NCBI GenBank assembly: GCA_945787595.1 | Contig: CALZJV010000287.1 | Span: 1-7,745, forward strand | Origin: an uncultured Desulfobacterales bacterium | Lineage (GTDB): Bacteria > Desulfobacterota > Desulfobacteria > Desulfobacterales > JAFDCJ01 | Reading direction: 5' to 3' | DNA: 7,745 nt | Made by a program: the position numbers and the translations under genes | Notes under the pieces: model-generated | What the model saw: the letters and a program-made list of their open reading frames with translations, nothing else | The model's database searches: none | What the model was told of the DNA's origin: nothing | Part shown: positions 1 to 5,413 of the stretch, in pieces | Numbering within the stretch: the first letter of the stretch is position 1 | Layout of the letters: each line of letters starts with the position of its first letter

Positions 1-555
1 TTTCCCATCGATATCACGGTAAAAAAATTTTCTTTATTCAATCGAACCCTCTTTTGTTTGGTTATAAAGGATTTGACCGAATATAAAACTTTAAAAGAAC
101 TACTGCGCCAAGAAAAATCACACCGCCGAGAAATGTATGTGACCTTGAAAAATTTGATGCACGCGTTTGAAAGGGAAAGGAGTGGCATCGAAACCGGCAT
201 TTCACACCGGATAGAAACGCTGCTTTTACCGACCATCGAGAAATTAAAGCGCGAGTCATCGGCGGATGTGCGTAACACGTATCTGAATGTGATGCGTGAC
301 CAGCTTATCAATCTAACCACCGGCTTTTCCAAAGAACTTGATGGGCGGTTTCTGCGCTTAACGCGTACCGAAATGAAGATTTGTAAATCCATTCAGACCG
401 GTCTTTCGAGTAAGGAAATCGCTCAAGCCATGAATATTTCATTTGAAACGGTCCAAGCCCACCGGCGCAATATTCGTAAAAAGTTGGGAATACGCGGTCG
501 AAAGATCAATCTACACGCGCTATTGGTGTCAAAATCTTTTTTTCGACATATCTGA
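1..555 (+). CDS. PAS-LuxR family transcriptional regulator (5'-truncated by window edge)
   Basis: The frame is open from base 1 to the TGA at 553-555, giving 184 visible residues; the true start lies upstream, so the TTG at 58 is not taken as a start. The first ~27 residues end in VIKDLTEYK, the typical last strand of a PAS/PAC domain (compare V.DITERK). A charged helical linker follows (about residues 28-115). The C-terminus is a LuxR/GerE helix-turn-helix beginning at LTRTEMKI, with the recognition-helix region SSKEIAQAMNISFETVQAHRRNIRKKLG. The PAS half would sense a small ligand, redox state or partner, and the HTH would bind DNA; the ligand and target promoters cannot be read from the sequence. 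PAS-linker-LuxR proteins of this layout are common in Desulfobacterales. The next gene starts 17 nt downstream, so the two are probably cotranscribed. Whether it regulates the operon starting at 1532 is unknown; adjacency is the only hint. Confidence 0.85.
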   Translation, partial: FPIDITVKKFSLFNRTLFCLVIKDLTEYKTLKELLRQEKSHRREMYVTLKNLMHAFERERSGIETGISHRIETLLLPTIEKLKRESSADVRNTYLNVMRDQLINLTTGFSKELDGRFLRLTRTEMKICKSIQTGLSSKEIAQAMNISFETVQAHRRNIRKKLGIRGRKINLHALLVSKSFFRHI

Positions 556-572
556 GGAAATTGGAGTGCCGC

Positions 573-1358
573 ATGAGAAAGGATTCGGGCAAATCGACGA
601 TATCAACACCATCGGAGCTTGCAAAACTCACTACCCGTTTTATCGATCAATTTTGCAGCCGGATGGCCTTTCCATCCGCACTGAATATTCATGTCGATCG
701 CCATCCAAAGGACAATGATCAGCGCTCACCCCAAATCAGTCCCGTACGCTCAACGCTCGAAAATCAAAAATTGACCATTCATCTATACGAAAAGGCCCTG
801 ATGGGCATATCACCTTTAGCTTTGCAGGGGTGGTTGAACATGGAATTAGCCCGTCGTCAATTAGAGTTGGAACCGTCAACGTATCGGGTTAATTTCAATA
901 AAGAAATCCAACCCCTTTTTAACATTTCGGGGTCCGGCCTTCAACTTGTGCGTCACATGGTGGCGCATCTGGAAACCAGCTTGAAAAATCTGATCGCCAC
1001 CCAAATTGTCATCGAAATCGGCAACAGTCGGCCTTTATTGTATTATTACACCTACAAAATCAGTCCTTCGGTTGAAGAAATGGAAAATTATCAGCGGCTT
1101 TTTCCCCATCATTGGATACGGGCAATCTTTCTATGTAATAAAAATAAGGGGTTTACGCCGGTGGCTTTATTGGCCGATACAGGGATCGCCGCCGAACTGG
1201 AATCCTATTGGTGGAACTGTCATGCCTACATATCACCGCAAGATAAACGCTTTTTGAAAACACTGTTTAGCCTATCCAATCAAAATCCTGTGAAATACTT
1301 TTCTGAAACTCTGGTTGAGATGTTTAAATTCGTGAAATCGCAATTTTTGATCCGATGA
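573..1358 (+). CDS. Hypothetical protein of 261 aa, unknown function
   Basis: I do not recognise this protein. I chose the ATG at 573 because GGAG (563-566) sits 6 nt before it; a TTG at 561 in the same frame would add four residues but lacks a better ribosome site. The first ~65 residues are polar and low in hydrophobics, perhaps a flexible tail. The rest looks like a soluble mixed alpha/beta domain: LTIHLYEKALMGISPLALQGW, then a segment with RHMVAHLE, then an aromatic run (YYYTY) and paired tryptophans (ESYWWNCH). No signal peptide, transmembrane helix, Walker motif or HExxH metalloprotease motif is visible (RHMVAHLE does not fit HExxH). It lies 17 nt after the regulator gene and ahead of a terminator, so it is probably the last gene of that unit and may work with the regulator. 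A separate role from the downstream operon is likely. Confidence 0.7.
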   Translation: MRKDSGKSTISTPSELAKLTTRFIDQFCSRMAFPSALNIHVDRHPKDNDQRSPQISPVRSTLENQKLTIHLYEKALMGISPLALQGWLNMELARRQLELEPSTYRVNFNKEIQPLFNISGSGLQLVRHMVAHLETSLKNLIATQIVIEIGNSRPLLYYYTYKISPSVEEMENYQRLFPHHWIRAIFLCNKNKGFTPVALLADTGIAAELESYWWNCHAYISPQDKRFLKTLFSLSNQNPVKYFSETLVEMFKFVKSQFLIR

Positions 1359-1395
1359 AATTAATTCCTAAAATCTCCCAAAGCCGTCACATATC

Positions 1396-1420
1396 GGGTA
1401 TATAAATATGCCCATTTTTT
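1396..1420 (+). terminator. Rho-independent terminator after the regulator/hypothetical unit
   Basis: A 7-bp stem (GGGTATA at 1396-1402 with TATGCCC at 1407-1413, one G-T pair) closes a TAAA loop and is followed by A and six T (1415-1420). It begins 37 nt after the stop codon of the preceding gene. The stem is short, with three G-C pairs, so termination may be only moderate, but it matches the intrinsic-terminator layout well and separates the two transcription units. Confidence 0.65.
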
Positions 1421-1471
1421 AACTGAATTTAACCCTTTACAGGCCCTCTCATCTGTGTCAAAAACTTTTAT

Positions 1472-1506
1472 CTATATCGGCTATATCTATATTTATTGTA
1501 AATATA
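1472..1506 (+). promoter_or_regulatory. AT-rich repeat/palindrome block upstream of the GTPase operon
   Basis: Between the terminator and the next start codon lies an AT-rich stretch. It holds three copies of CTATAT (1472, 1481, 1487) and a perfect inverted repeat TATATTTA-TTG-TAAATATA (1488-1506), ending 25 nt before the ATG at 1532. This could be an operator overlapping a promoter -10 region or the 5' UTR. I see no convincing -35/-10 pair at 16-18 nt spacing and no sigma-54 GG-N10-GC element, so the promoter itself is not placed. AT-rich DNA gives short palindromes by chance, hence the low confidence. Confidence 0.35.
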
Positions 1507-1531
1507 TTCCTTGGGTAATAAGGGGGACGGC

Positions 1532-2146
1532 ATGAAGATTACGCAAATCGCTGGATTTTTGGGGTGTGGTAAGACAACGCTCTTGCTTAAACTCTCAAGA
1601 GAAATTGCCGGCGAAGGTGAACGCAAAATTGCCTTAGTTGTAAATGAAATCGGTGAAATCCCCGTTGACGGCAGAGTTATGGAAGAAAGCGGCATGCAGG
1701 TTAAAGACATCGGCGGGGGCTGCATTTGTTGTGAAGTGGCTGCGACCTTCGCCAAAACTATTTACAGGTTATACAAGGATTTTAAACCCGATCATGTTTT
1801 GGTAGAGCCCACCGGTGTCGCCGTACCGCATCAGGTCAAATTGGCTGCCAGAATGGGCGGCCGCGATGCCAAAATTTCCATCGGCCCGGCCATCGTACTT
1901 TTTGATGCAACCCGTCCGGCGGAGCTTTTAGATATGGACATGCTGGGTCAATTGGTCACCACCCAGATAAAGGATGCCGATGTAATTGCCATCAGCAAAG
2001 TGGATGCGGTGGACGATGCTGCTGTTTTGGAATCGGCGGAAAAAGTTCGTGAATATAATACCAAAGCCGATATCTGCAATTTATCTTCTTTTAGCGGTAT
2101 GGGTTTGGATCAATTGGCAGACATTATTCTCTCATGGGAGGCTTGA
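1532..2146 (+). CDS. Short CobW/G3E-family P-loop GTPase (CICC motif)
   Basis: Start ATG 1532 is preceded by AGGGGG (1521-1526); the in-frame TTG at 1511 lies upstream of that ribosome site and is rejected. The 204-aa product shows the G3E GTPase signature: P-loop GFLGCGKTT (residues 8-16), NEIGE (38-42), the diagnostic CobW GGGCICC motif (Cys64, Cys66, Cys67), a Walker B-like VEPTG (91-95) and SKVD (155-158) in place of NKxD. The family (CobW, HypB, UreG, MeaB) uses GTP hydrolysis to deliver metals or to load and reactivate cofactor-dependent enzymes; the CxCC cysteines bind Zn or another transition metal in CobW-like members. It is only the G domain: the C-terminal CobW_C domain of ~350-aa members is absent. 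It is the first gene of a compact operon, with the next ATG 2 nt after its stop. Its client is inferred, from context, to be the corrinoid-type methyltransferase system downstream. Family assignment is firm, client uncertain. Confidence 0.9.
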   Translation: MKITQIAGFLGCGKTTLLLKLSREIAGEGERKIALVVNEIGEIPVDGRVMEESGMQVKDIGGGCICCEVAATFAKTIYRLYKDFKPDHVLVEPTGVAVPHQVKLAARMGGRDAKISIGPAIVLFDATRPAELLDMDMLGQLVTTQIKDADVIAISKVDAVDDAAVLESAEKVREYNTKADICNLSSFSGMGLDQLADIILSWEA

Positions 2147-2148
2147 AA

Positions 2149-2679
2149 ATGGCGGACCCAATGGTATTAGATGGAAACGGTTGTTACACCGAACACGGCG
2201 TAAGCGGCTATGGTGTCGCAGCCAAATTAAGCCGCAAAGAATTGATGAACGAGGATTTTATTAAAAATATGGCTGAATCGATGATGGTCACCATCGCCCA
2301 AAATTGCATGGACCTGGGAGCGCGTTGCATCGGCCATATCAAATCGCATATTCGCACCGAGGCTGGAACCATCAAGGCGGATACGATCGGGGCTTCCCAT
2401 GGCTCCTACTCAAAAGGTCATCTCACAAAGCCGGTTACAGCCCTGTTCATTGCCATTAACAGCATCGTTCAGGGTATACCGGAAGAGGCCGTAAAGGCAG
2501 CGACCCTGGAAGGCCTGCATGAGGTCTCCGAGCAGCGCGGTCTATCCGTTATTAAAGAAAAAGAACATACCTATTTCGATGAATTTGATTTTGTGGCTTC
2601 AAAAAAAGACTATATCAAACAGCTTGAAGAACAGTTGCAACAGACCGATGACGAAAACACCTCAAATGGAAATAGATAA
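2149..2679 (+). CDS. Conserved-looking hypothetical protein between two GTPase genes, 176 aa
   Basis: Not recognised. The ATG at 2149 is chosen because GGGAGG (2136-2141) precedes it by 7 nt; an ATG at 2134 would overlap the upstream stop and bury that site. The protein is soluble, without signal peptide or membrane helix. Possible metal or cofactor ligands are Cys12, Cys53 and a C60-x-x-H63-x-x-x-H67 cluster (RCIGHIKSH), followed by a Gly/Ser/His stretch (GASHGSYSKGH). The last ~25 residues (DYIKQLEEQLQQTDDEN) look like a short coiled coil with an acidic tail. It begins 2 nt after one GTPase gene and its TAA directly abuts the ATG of the second, so strong translational coupling points to joint function, perhaps as the partner or adaptor of the two GTPases. 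The metal-ligand idea is inference from residue spacing only. Confidence 0.75.
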   Translation: MADPMVLDGNGCYTEHGVSGYGVAAKLSRKELMNEDFIKNMAESMMVTIAQNCMDLGARCIGHIKSHIRTEAGTIKADTIGASHGSYSKGHLTKPVTALFIAINSIVQGIPEEAVKAATLEGLHEVSEQRGLSVIKEKEHTYFDEFDFVASKKDYIKQLEEQLQQTDDENTSNGNR

Positions 2680-3282
2680 ATGCGTCTGATCTGTGTTTCC
2701 GGTATCAAGGGCAGCGGCAAGACGACCTTGATCAAAGCAATGGCTCGCAGGGCGGCGGCCCTTGATAAACCGTCGGCGGTGATTGTCAACGAGAGCGGCA
2801 AGGAATCGTATGAGGACGCGTTTATAAACGATCTGCAGGTGCCGGTGAAATATCTCCGGGGTGGATGAGTGGGCTGCAGCCTGGCAACCAGTCTGGTTGA
2901 TTTAATTAAAAAAATCAAACGCAGCCACGATCCGGAATTTCTGTTTGTTGAACCGTCCGAAATGGTTGTCACCCAGGAACTGCAGAATGTGACCGCCATG
3001 GGGCACCGGGATGTGCGCTATCAGATCGGTCCCCTGATTACCCTGGTGGACGCCCCGCGATTCCCATTTATGTGGGCGGAACGACAGCAACTGATAATTG
3101 GGCAGATCAACGGTGCGGACGTCGTGGCGCTGAGCCGCACCGACCGGCTTGAAGATTCATCCCCGGACGAAATACGAAACGTGTTGCGCCCTTACCGCAA
3201 CGGGATTGATCTGCTAAGTATCCATGATTCCGACAGTTTGGAAAAGATGTTGATGAACGTGCCTGAATTCGCGGCGCCCTAA
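2680..3282 (+). CDS. CobW-like GTPase with in-frame UGA: probable selenoprotein (Sec63)
   Basis: One 200-aa frame runs from ATG 2680 to TAA 3280-3282 with a single in-frame TGA at 2866-2868, read here as selenocysteine 63. The part before the TGA carries the P-loop GIKGSGKTT (8-16) and VNESGK (36-41). The part after it carries VEPS (90-93), IGPLITLVDA and SRTD (152-155). Both halves align without a gap to the complete GTPase encoded at 1532. Its GGGCICC lines up with RGG-U-VGC, so the TGA replaces the first motif Cys (Cys64 there), the middle Cys is Gly65 and the last is Cys66. The result is a UxxC pair, suggesting redox or selenolate metal chemistry. A hairpin fitting a bacterial SECIS follows the TGA. 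The start has only a weak site (GGAAA, 2668-2672) and abuts the previous stop, so it relies on coupling. SRTD for NKxD suggests altered nucleotide specificity. A stop-interrupted pseudogene, or two separate ORFs (GTG at 2869), is the alternative. No Sec machinery is in the window. Confidence 0.83.
2866..2899 (+). promoter_or_regulatory. Putative bacterial SECIS element following the UGA codon
   Basis: Directly downstream of the TGA (2866-2868) the message can form a perfect 6-bp stem CAACCA (2885-2890) with TGGTTG (2894-2899), closing the apical loop GUC (2891-2893). The loop begins 22 nt after the UGA; in E. coli fdhF, whose loop is GGUC, the gap is about 18 nt. A G at the start of the loop, followed by U, is the feature SelB recognises. 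Competing folds exist: CTGG/CCAG (2881-2891), the self-complementary GGCTGCAGCC (2872-2881), and an AT-rich 7-bp stem TTGATTT/AAATCAA (2897-2918). The distal GCAGCC at 2921-2926 could also pair with 2872-2877 as a basal stem. The hairpin lies inside the coding region, as is normal for bacteria. Confidence 0.65.
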
Positions 3283-3386
3283 CCTTTATCATTCACACTA
3301 ACCGGTGGGGCAAAATGCCGGGCTCGATGTCATTGAAGATAGACGGCAAGCCGTTCTCACCAACACACATCGAAAGGAGATATCAC

Positions 3387-4427
3387 ATGAATGGATTGGA
3401 AAGAATCGGTACGGTACTGCAAGGCGGTATTCCGGATCGAGTACCCGCCGGCCCGCTGGTATGCGGTGCCTCCCGGCGTGTTTATGGCGTCACCTACGAG
3501 GAATGGTCGCAAGATGGAGAAATCATGGCCAAATCCCAGATCCAGGCCCACGATCTGATCGGCTATGACGGTATTTTGGGACTGATAGACCTTTCAGTTG
3601 AAGCTGCTGATTTGGGTCAAGAAATGGTGTATCCCATCGAGGACACCGCTCACCCCAATTACGACAACTCCTTTATCAAAACACCAGACGACTTTTATAA
3701 AATCGAGCCGGTCGATCCCACCAAATCGCCGCGCATGAAAGAAGCCTTAAAATATTACGACATCATTTGCAACGAAAAAGCCGCCACCACAGCCATTATG
3801 GGTTTTGTCTATGCCCCCTTGGGCATTCTATCCATGATGCGGGGTGCGGAAAATCTGTTCAGGGACTGCTACAAGGCTAAAGAGGCAGTGATCCACGCGG
3901 AGGAAGTCATCAACGGTGTGCTCGTCGATTATATCAAGGCCATCGCCAAAACCGGTTGTCACGCCGTGGTGCTGGACACCCTGTTTGCATCCCAGACGAT
4001 CATGAGAAAGACTATGTGGCAAGAGATCGAAGGTCCTTTTACCAAAGTGTTGGGCGATACCATCAGGGACTGCGGTATGATGGTCATCGTACACAACTGC
4101 GGCAACGGCCTCTACTTCGACGCTCAGATAGAGACAATGGACCCCATCGCCATCTCCTGCGCCTACCCGCCGGATGATTGCGCCGATTGGGTGGAAACAA
4201 AGAAAAAATGGGGCGACAAAGTGACGATTATCGGCTACGCCAGCCCGGCCCAATACGCTTTTTTGGCTACGCCCGAAGAGATGAAGCAGGAATGCAAAAA
4301 AGAGATCGAAGAATTGGCCGAGGGCGGCAGGTTTATATTGGCTACCGGGTGCGAGTTCCCACCCAACGGCTCCTTGTTGAACGCCATCGCCATGATGGAG
4401 GCCGCCGAAATTTACGGAAAATATTAA
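3387..4427 (+). CDS. Uroporphyrinogen decarboxylase-fold methyltransferase, MtaA/MtbA type
   Basis: The start ATG 3387 has AAGGAGAT (3373-3380) in front and gives the family's usual opening, MNGLERIGTVLQGG-IPDRVP; an upstream in-frame ATG at 3315 would add 24 unrelated residues and is rejected. The 346-aa length fits the family. The zinc ligand set of corrinoid-dependent methyltransferases is present: His236-Asn-Cys238 (VHNCGNG) and Cys322 (ATGCEFPP), the H-x-C-x(n)-C pattern of MtaA/MtbA. True haem-pathway UroD lacks this pattern. Such enzymes move a methyl group between a methylated corrinoid protein and a zinc-activated thiol or other acceptor; in sulfate reducers they appear in methylamine, methanol, betaine or methoxy-compound demethylation. 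The substrate side (MttB-like or corrinoid protein) is not in the window, so substrate and acceptor are unknown. It lies 104 nt after the selenoprotein gene, probably in the same transcript. It is cytoplasmic, with no signal or membrane segment. Confidence 0.88.
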   Translation: MNGLERIGTVLQGGIPDRVPAGPLVCGASRRVYGVTYEEWSQDGEIMAKSQIQAHDLIGYDGILGLIDLSVEAADLGQEMVYPIEDTAHPNYDNSFIKTPDDFYKIEPVDPTKSPRMKEALKYYDIICNEKAATTAIMGFVYAPLGILSMMRGAENLFRDCYKAKEAVIHAEEVINGVLVDYIKAIAKTGCHAVVLDTLFASQTIMRKTMWQEIEGPFTKVLGDTIRDCGMMVIVHNCGNGLYFDAQIETMDPIAISCAYPPDDCADWVETKKKWGDKVTIIGYASPAQYAFLATPEEMKQECKKEIEELAEGGRFILATGCEFPPNGSLLNAIAMMEAAEIYGKY

Positions 4428-4493
4428 AACCTTTTGGGCTGTGCCGATCGGTTGTCCACTGGCGGCAACGTCAAAAAGATATGGCATGGGGTC

Positions 4494-4530
4494 AGGAAAC
4501 GGCACCATCTTTCTGGGTGCCGTTTCCTTT
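4494..4530 (+). terminator. Strong 13-bp hairpin between methyltransferase and AAA+ ATPase genes
   Basis: AGGAAACGGCACC (4494-4506) pairs perfectly with GGTGCCGTTTCCT (4516-4528) around a 9-nt loop, in the 133-nt gap between the methyltransferase and the AAA+ gene. Only a short T-run follows (TTT at 4528-4530, then ATCTG). It could therefore be a leaky terminator that lowers ATPase expression relative to the methyltransferase, or an mRNA-stabilising or processing hairpin. No clear promoter is visible between it and the ATG at 4561, which favours read-through. Confidence 0.6.
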
Positions 4531-4560
4531 ATCTGCAAATAATTTGGAGAAAAAAAGATA

Positions 4561-5406
4561 ATGTCCCTACCGGCGTTGACAACGACTGCAAACGAGGCCA
4601 AAAACGGCATTGCCATTGAAACCTATCACATCACCGACGAACCCTTTTATTTGCCTTTGGGCGACGAGATCTCGGTGTTTGAAACCGCGTTCCGGCTCAA
4701 GCTGCCGGTGATGCTCAAAGGCCCTACCGGCTGCGGAAAAACCCGCTTTCTGGAACACATGGCCTGGAAGCTGTCCATTCCTTTGGTCACCATCGCCTGT
4801 CACGAAGATATGACGGCATCCGATCTGGTGGGACGGTATCTGCTCAGTGGTCAAGAGACGGTCTGGCAGGATGGTCCGTTAAGTCTTGCGGTCAAGCACG
4901 GCGCCATTTGCTACCTGGACGAAGTCGTCGAAGCACGCAAGGACACAACCGTCGTCATCCATCCCCTGACCGACGACCGTCGTATTCTTCCCCAGGAGAA
5001 ACGGGGACTGCTTCTGGAGGCCGATCCGAATTTTCTGCTGGTGATCTCCTACAACCCGGGGTATCAGAGCGTGATGAAGGATCTCAAGCATTCCACTCGC
5101 CAGCGATTTATTGCTTTGGAGTTCGACTATCCTTCCGCCGAAAAGGAGCGCACAATCATCGTTAAGGAAACCCATGCGGATGAAGAAACTGCCGGCCGTC
5201 TTGTGCGATTGGGTGAAATGGTTCGTAATCTCAGGCAGCACGGGCTTGAAGAAGGCGCCAGCACCCGGTTGTTGGTTTATGCAGCCAAAATGATATCAGA
5301 GGGTATTGATCCTCGAATTGCCTGTGAGGTGGCAGTGACACGCGCCATGTCCGATGACTCCGAGATGCAGGACGCCATTGCTGAAATTGTCTCAGGAATT
5401 TTTTGA
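4561..5406 (+). CDS. MoxR-type AAA+ ATPase, CbbQ/NirQ/NorQ family
   Basis: The 281-aa product has a complete AAA+ core: Walker A GPTGCGKT (54-61), Walker [13 protein letters not shown] with Asp120-Glu121, sensor-1 Asn165 in VISYNPGYQ, and Arg180/Arg182 in STRQRF as arginine-finger candidates. The ISYNPGYQ and DEVVEAR signatures and the total length place it in CbbQ/NirQ/NorQ rather than in longer MoxR/RavA groups. Family members form hexamers that work with a VWA partner (CbbO/NorD) to activate metalloenzymes, for example removing inhibitors from RuBisCO or maturing NO reductase. The partner gene follows 7 nt downstream here. No RuBisCO or norCB genes are present, so the client is probably something else; the neighbouring methyltransferase is the nearest candidate (inference). 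GGAG at 4546-4549 lies 11 nt before the ATG, a rather long spacing that may give modest translation. Confidence 0.92.
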   Translation: MSLPALTTTANEAKNGIAIETYHITDEPFYLPLGDEISVFETAFRLKLPVMLKGPTGCGKTRFLEHMAWKLSIPLVTIACHEDMTASDLVGRYLLSGQETVWQDGPLSLAVKHGAICYLDEVVEARKDTTVVIHPLTDDRRILPQEKRGLLLEADPNFLLVISYNPGYQSVMKDLKHSTRQRFIALEFDYPSAEKERTIIVKETHADEETAGRLVRLGEMVRNLRQHGLEEGASTRLLVYAAKMISEGIDPRIACEVAVTRAMSDDSEMQDAIAEIVSGIF

Positions 5407-5413
5407 GGGAGCC

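Noticed and set aside
2866..2868. Nonsense mutation making a pseudogene
   Set aside because: There is no other frameshift or decay, the coding signal continues for 137 codons, and a SECIS-like hairpin follows. Not fully excluded without the Sec machinery.
2872..2881. Self-complementary GGCTGCAGCC as the SECIS stem
   Set aside because: It leaves no usable loop and lies too close to the UGA; the 2885-2899 stem-loop fits the expected distance and loop better.
2869..3282. Separate GTG-started 137-aa gene, with 2680-2868 as its own 62-aa gene
   Set aside because: Both pieces are in one frame and together match the full-length paralogue at 1532 without gap; the break falls exactly on a motif Cys, and neither half alone would be a working G domain.
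3305..3386. N-terminal extension of the methyltransferase from ATG 3315, or a small gene at 3305
   Set aside because: The strong AAGGAGAT site in front of ATG 3387 and the family-typical MNGLERI start favour 3387; the extension has no family similarity.
3828..4616. Long minus-strand frame of 262 codons opposite the methyltransferase gene
   Set aside because: It is a shadow of the methyltransferase gene: low-complexity translation, no recognisable motif, and it crosses the hairpin and the next gene's start.
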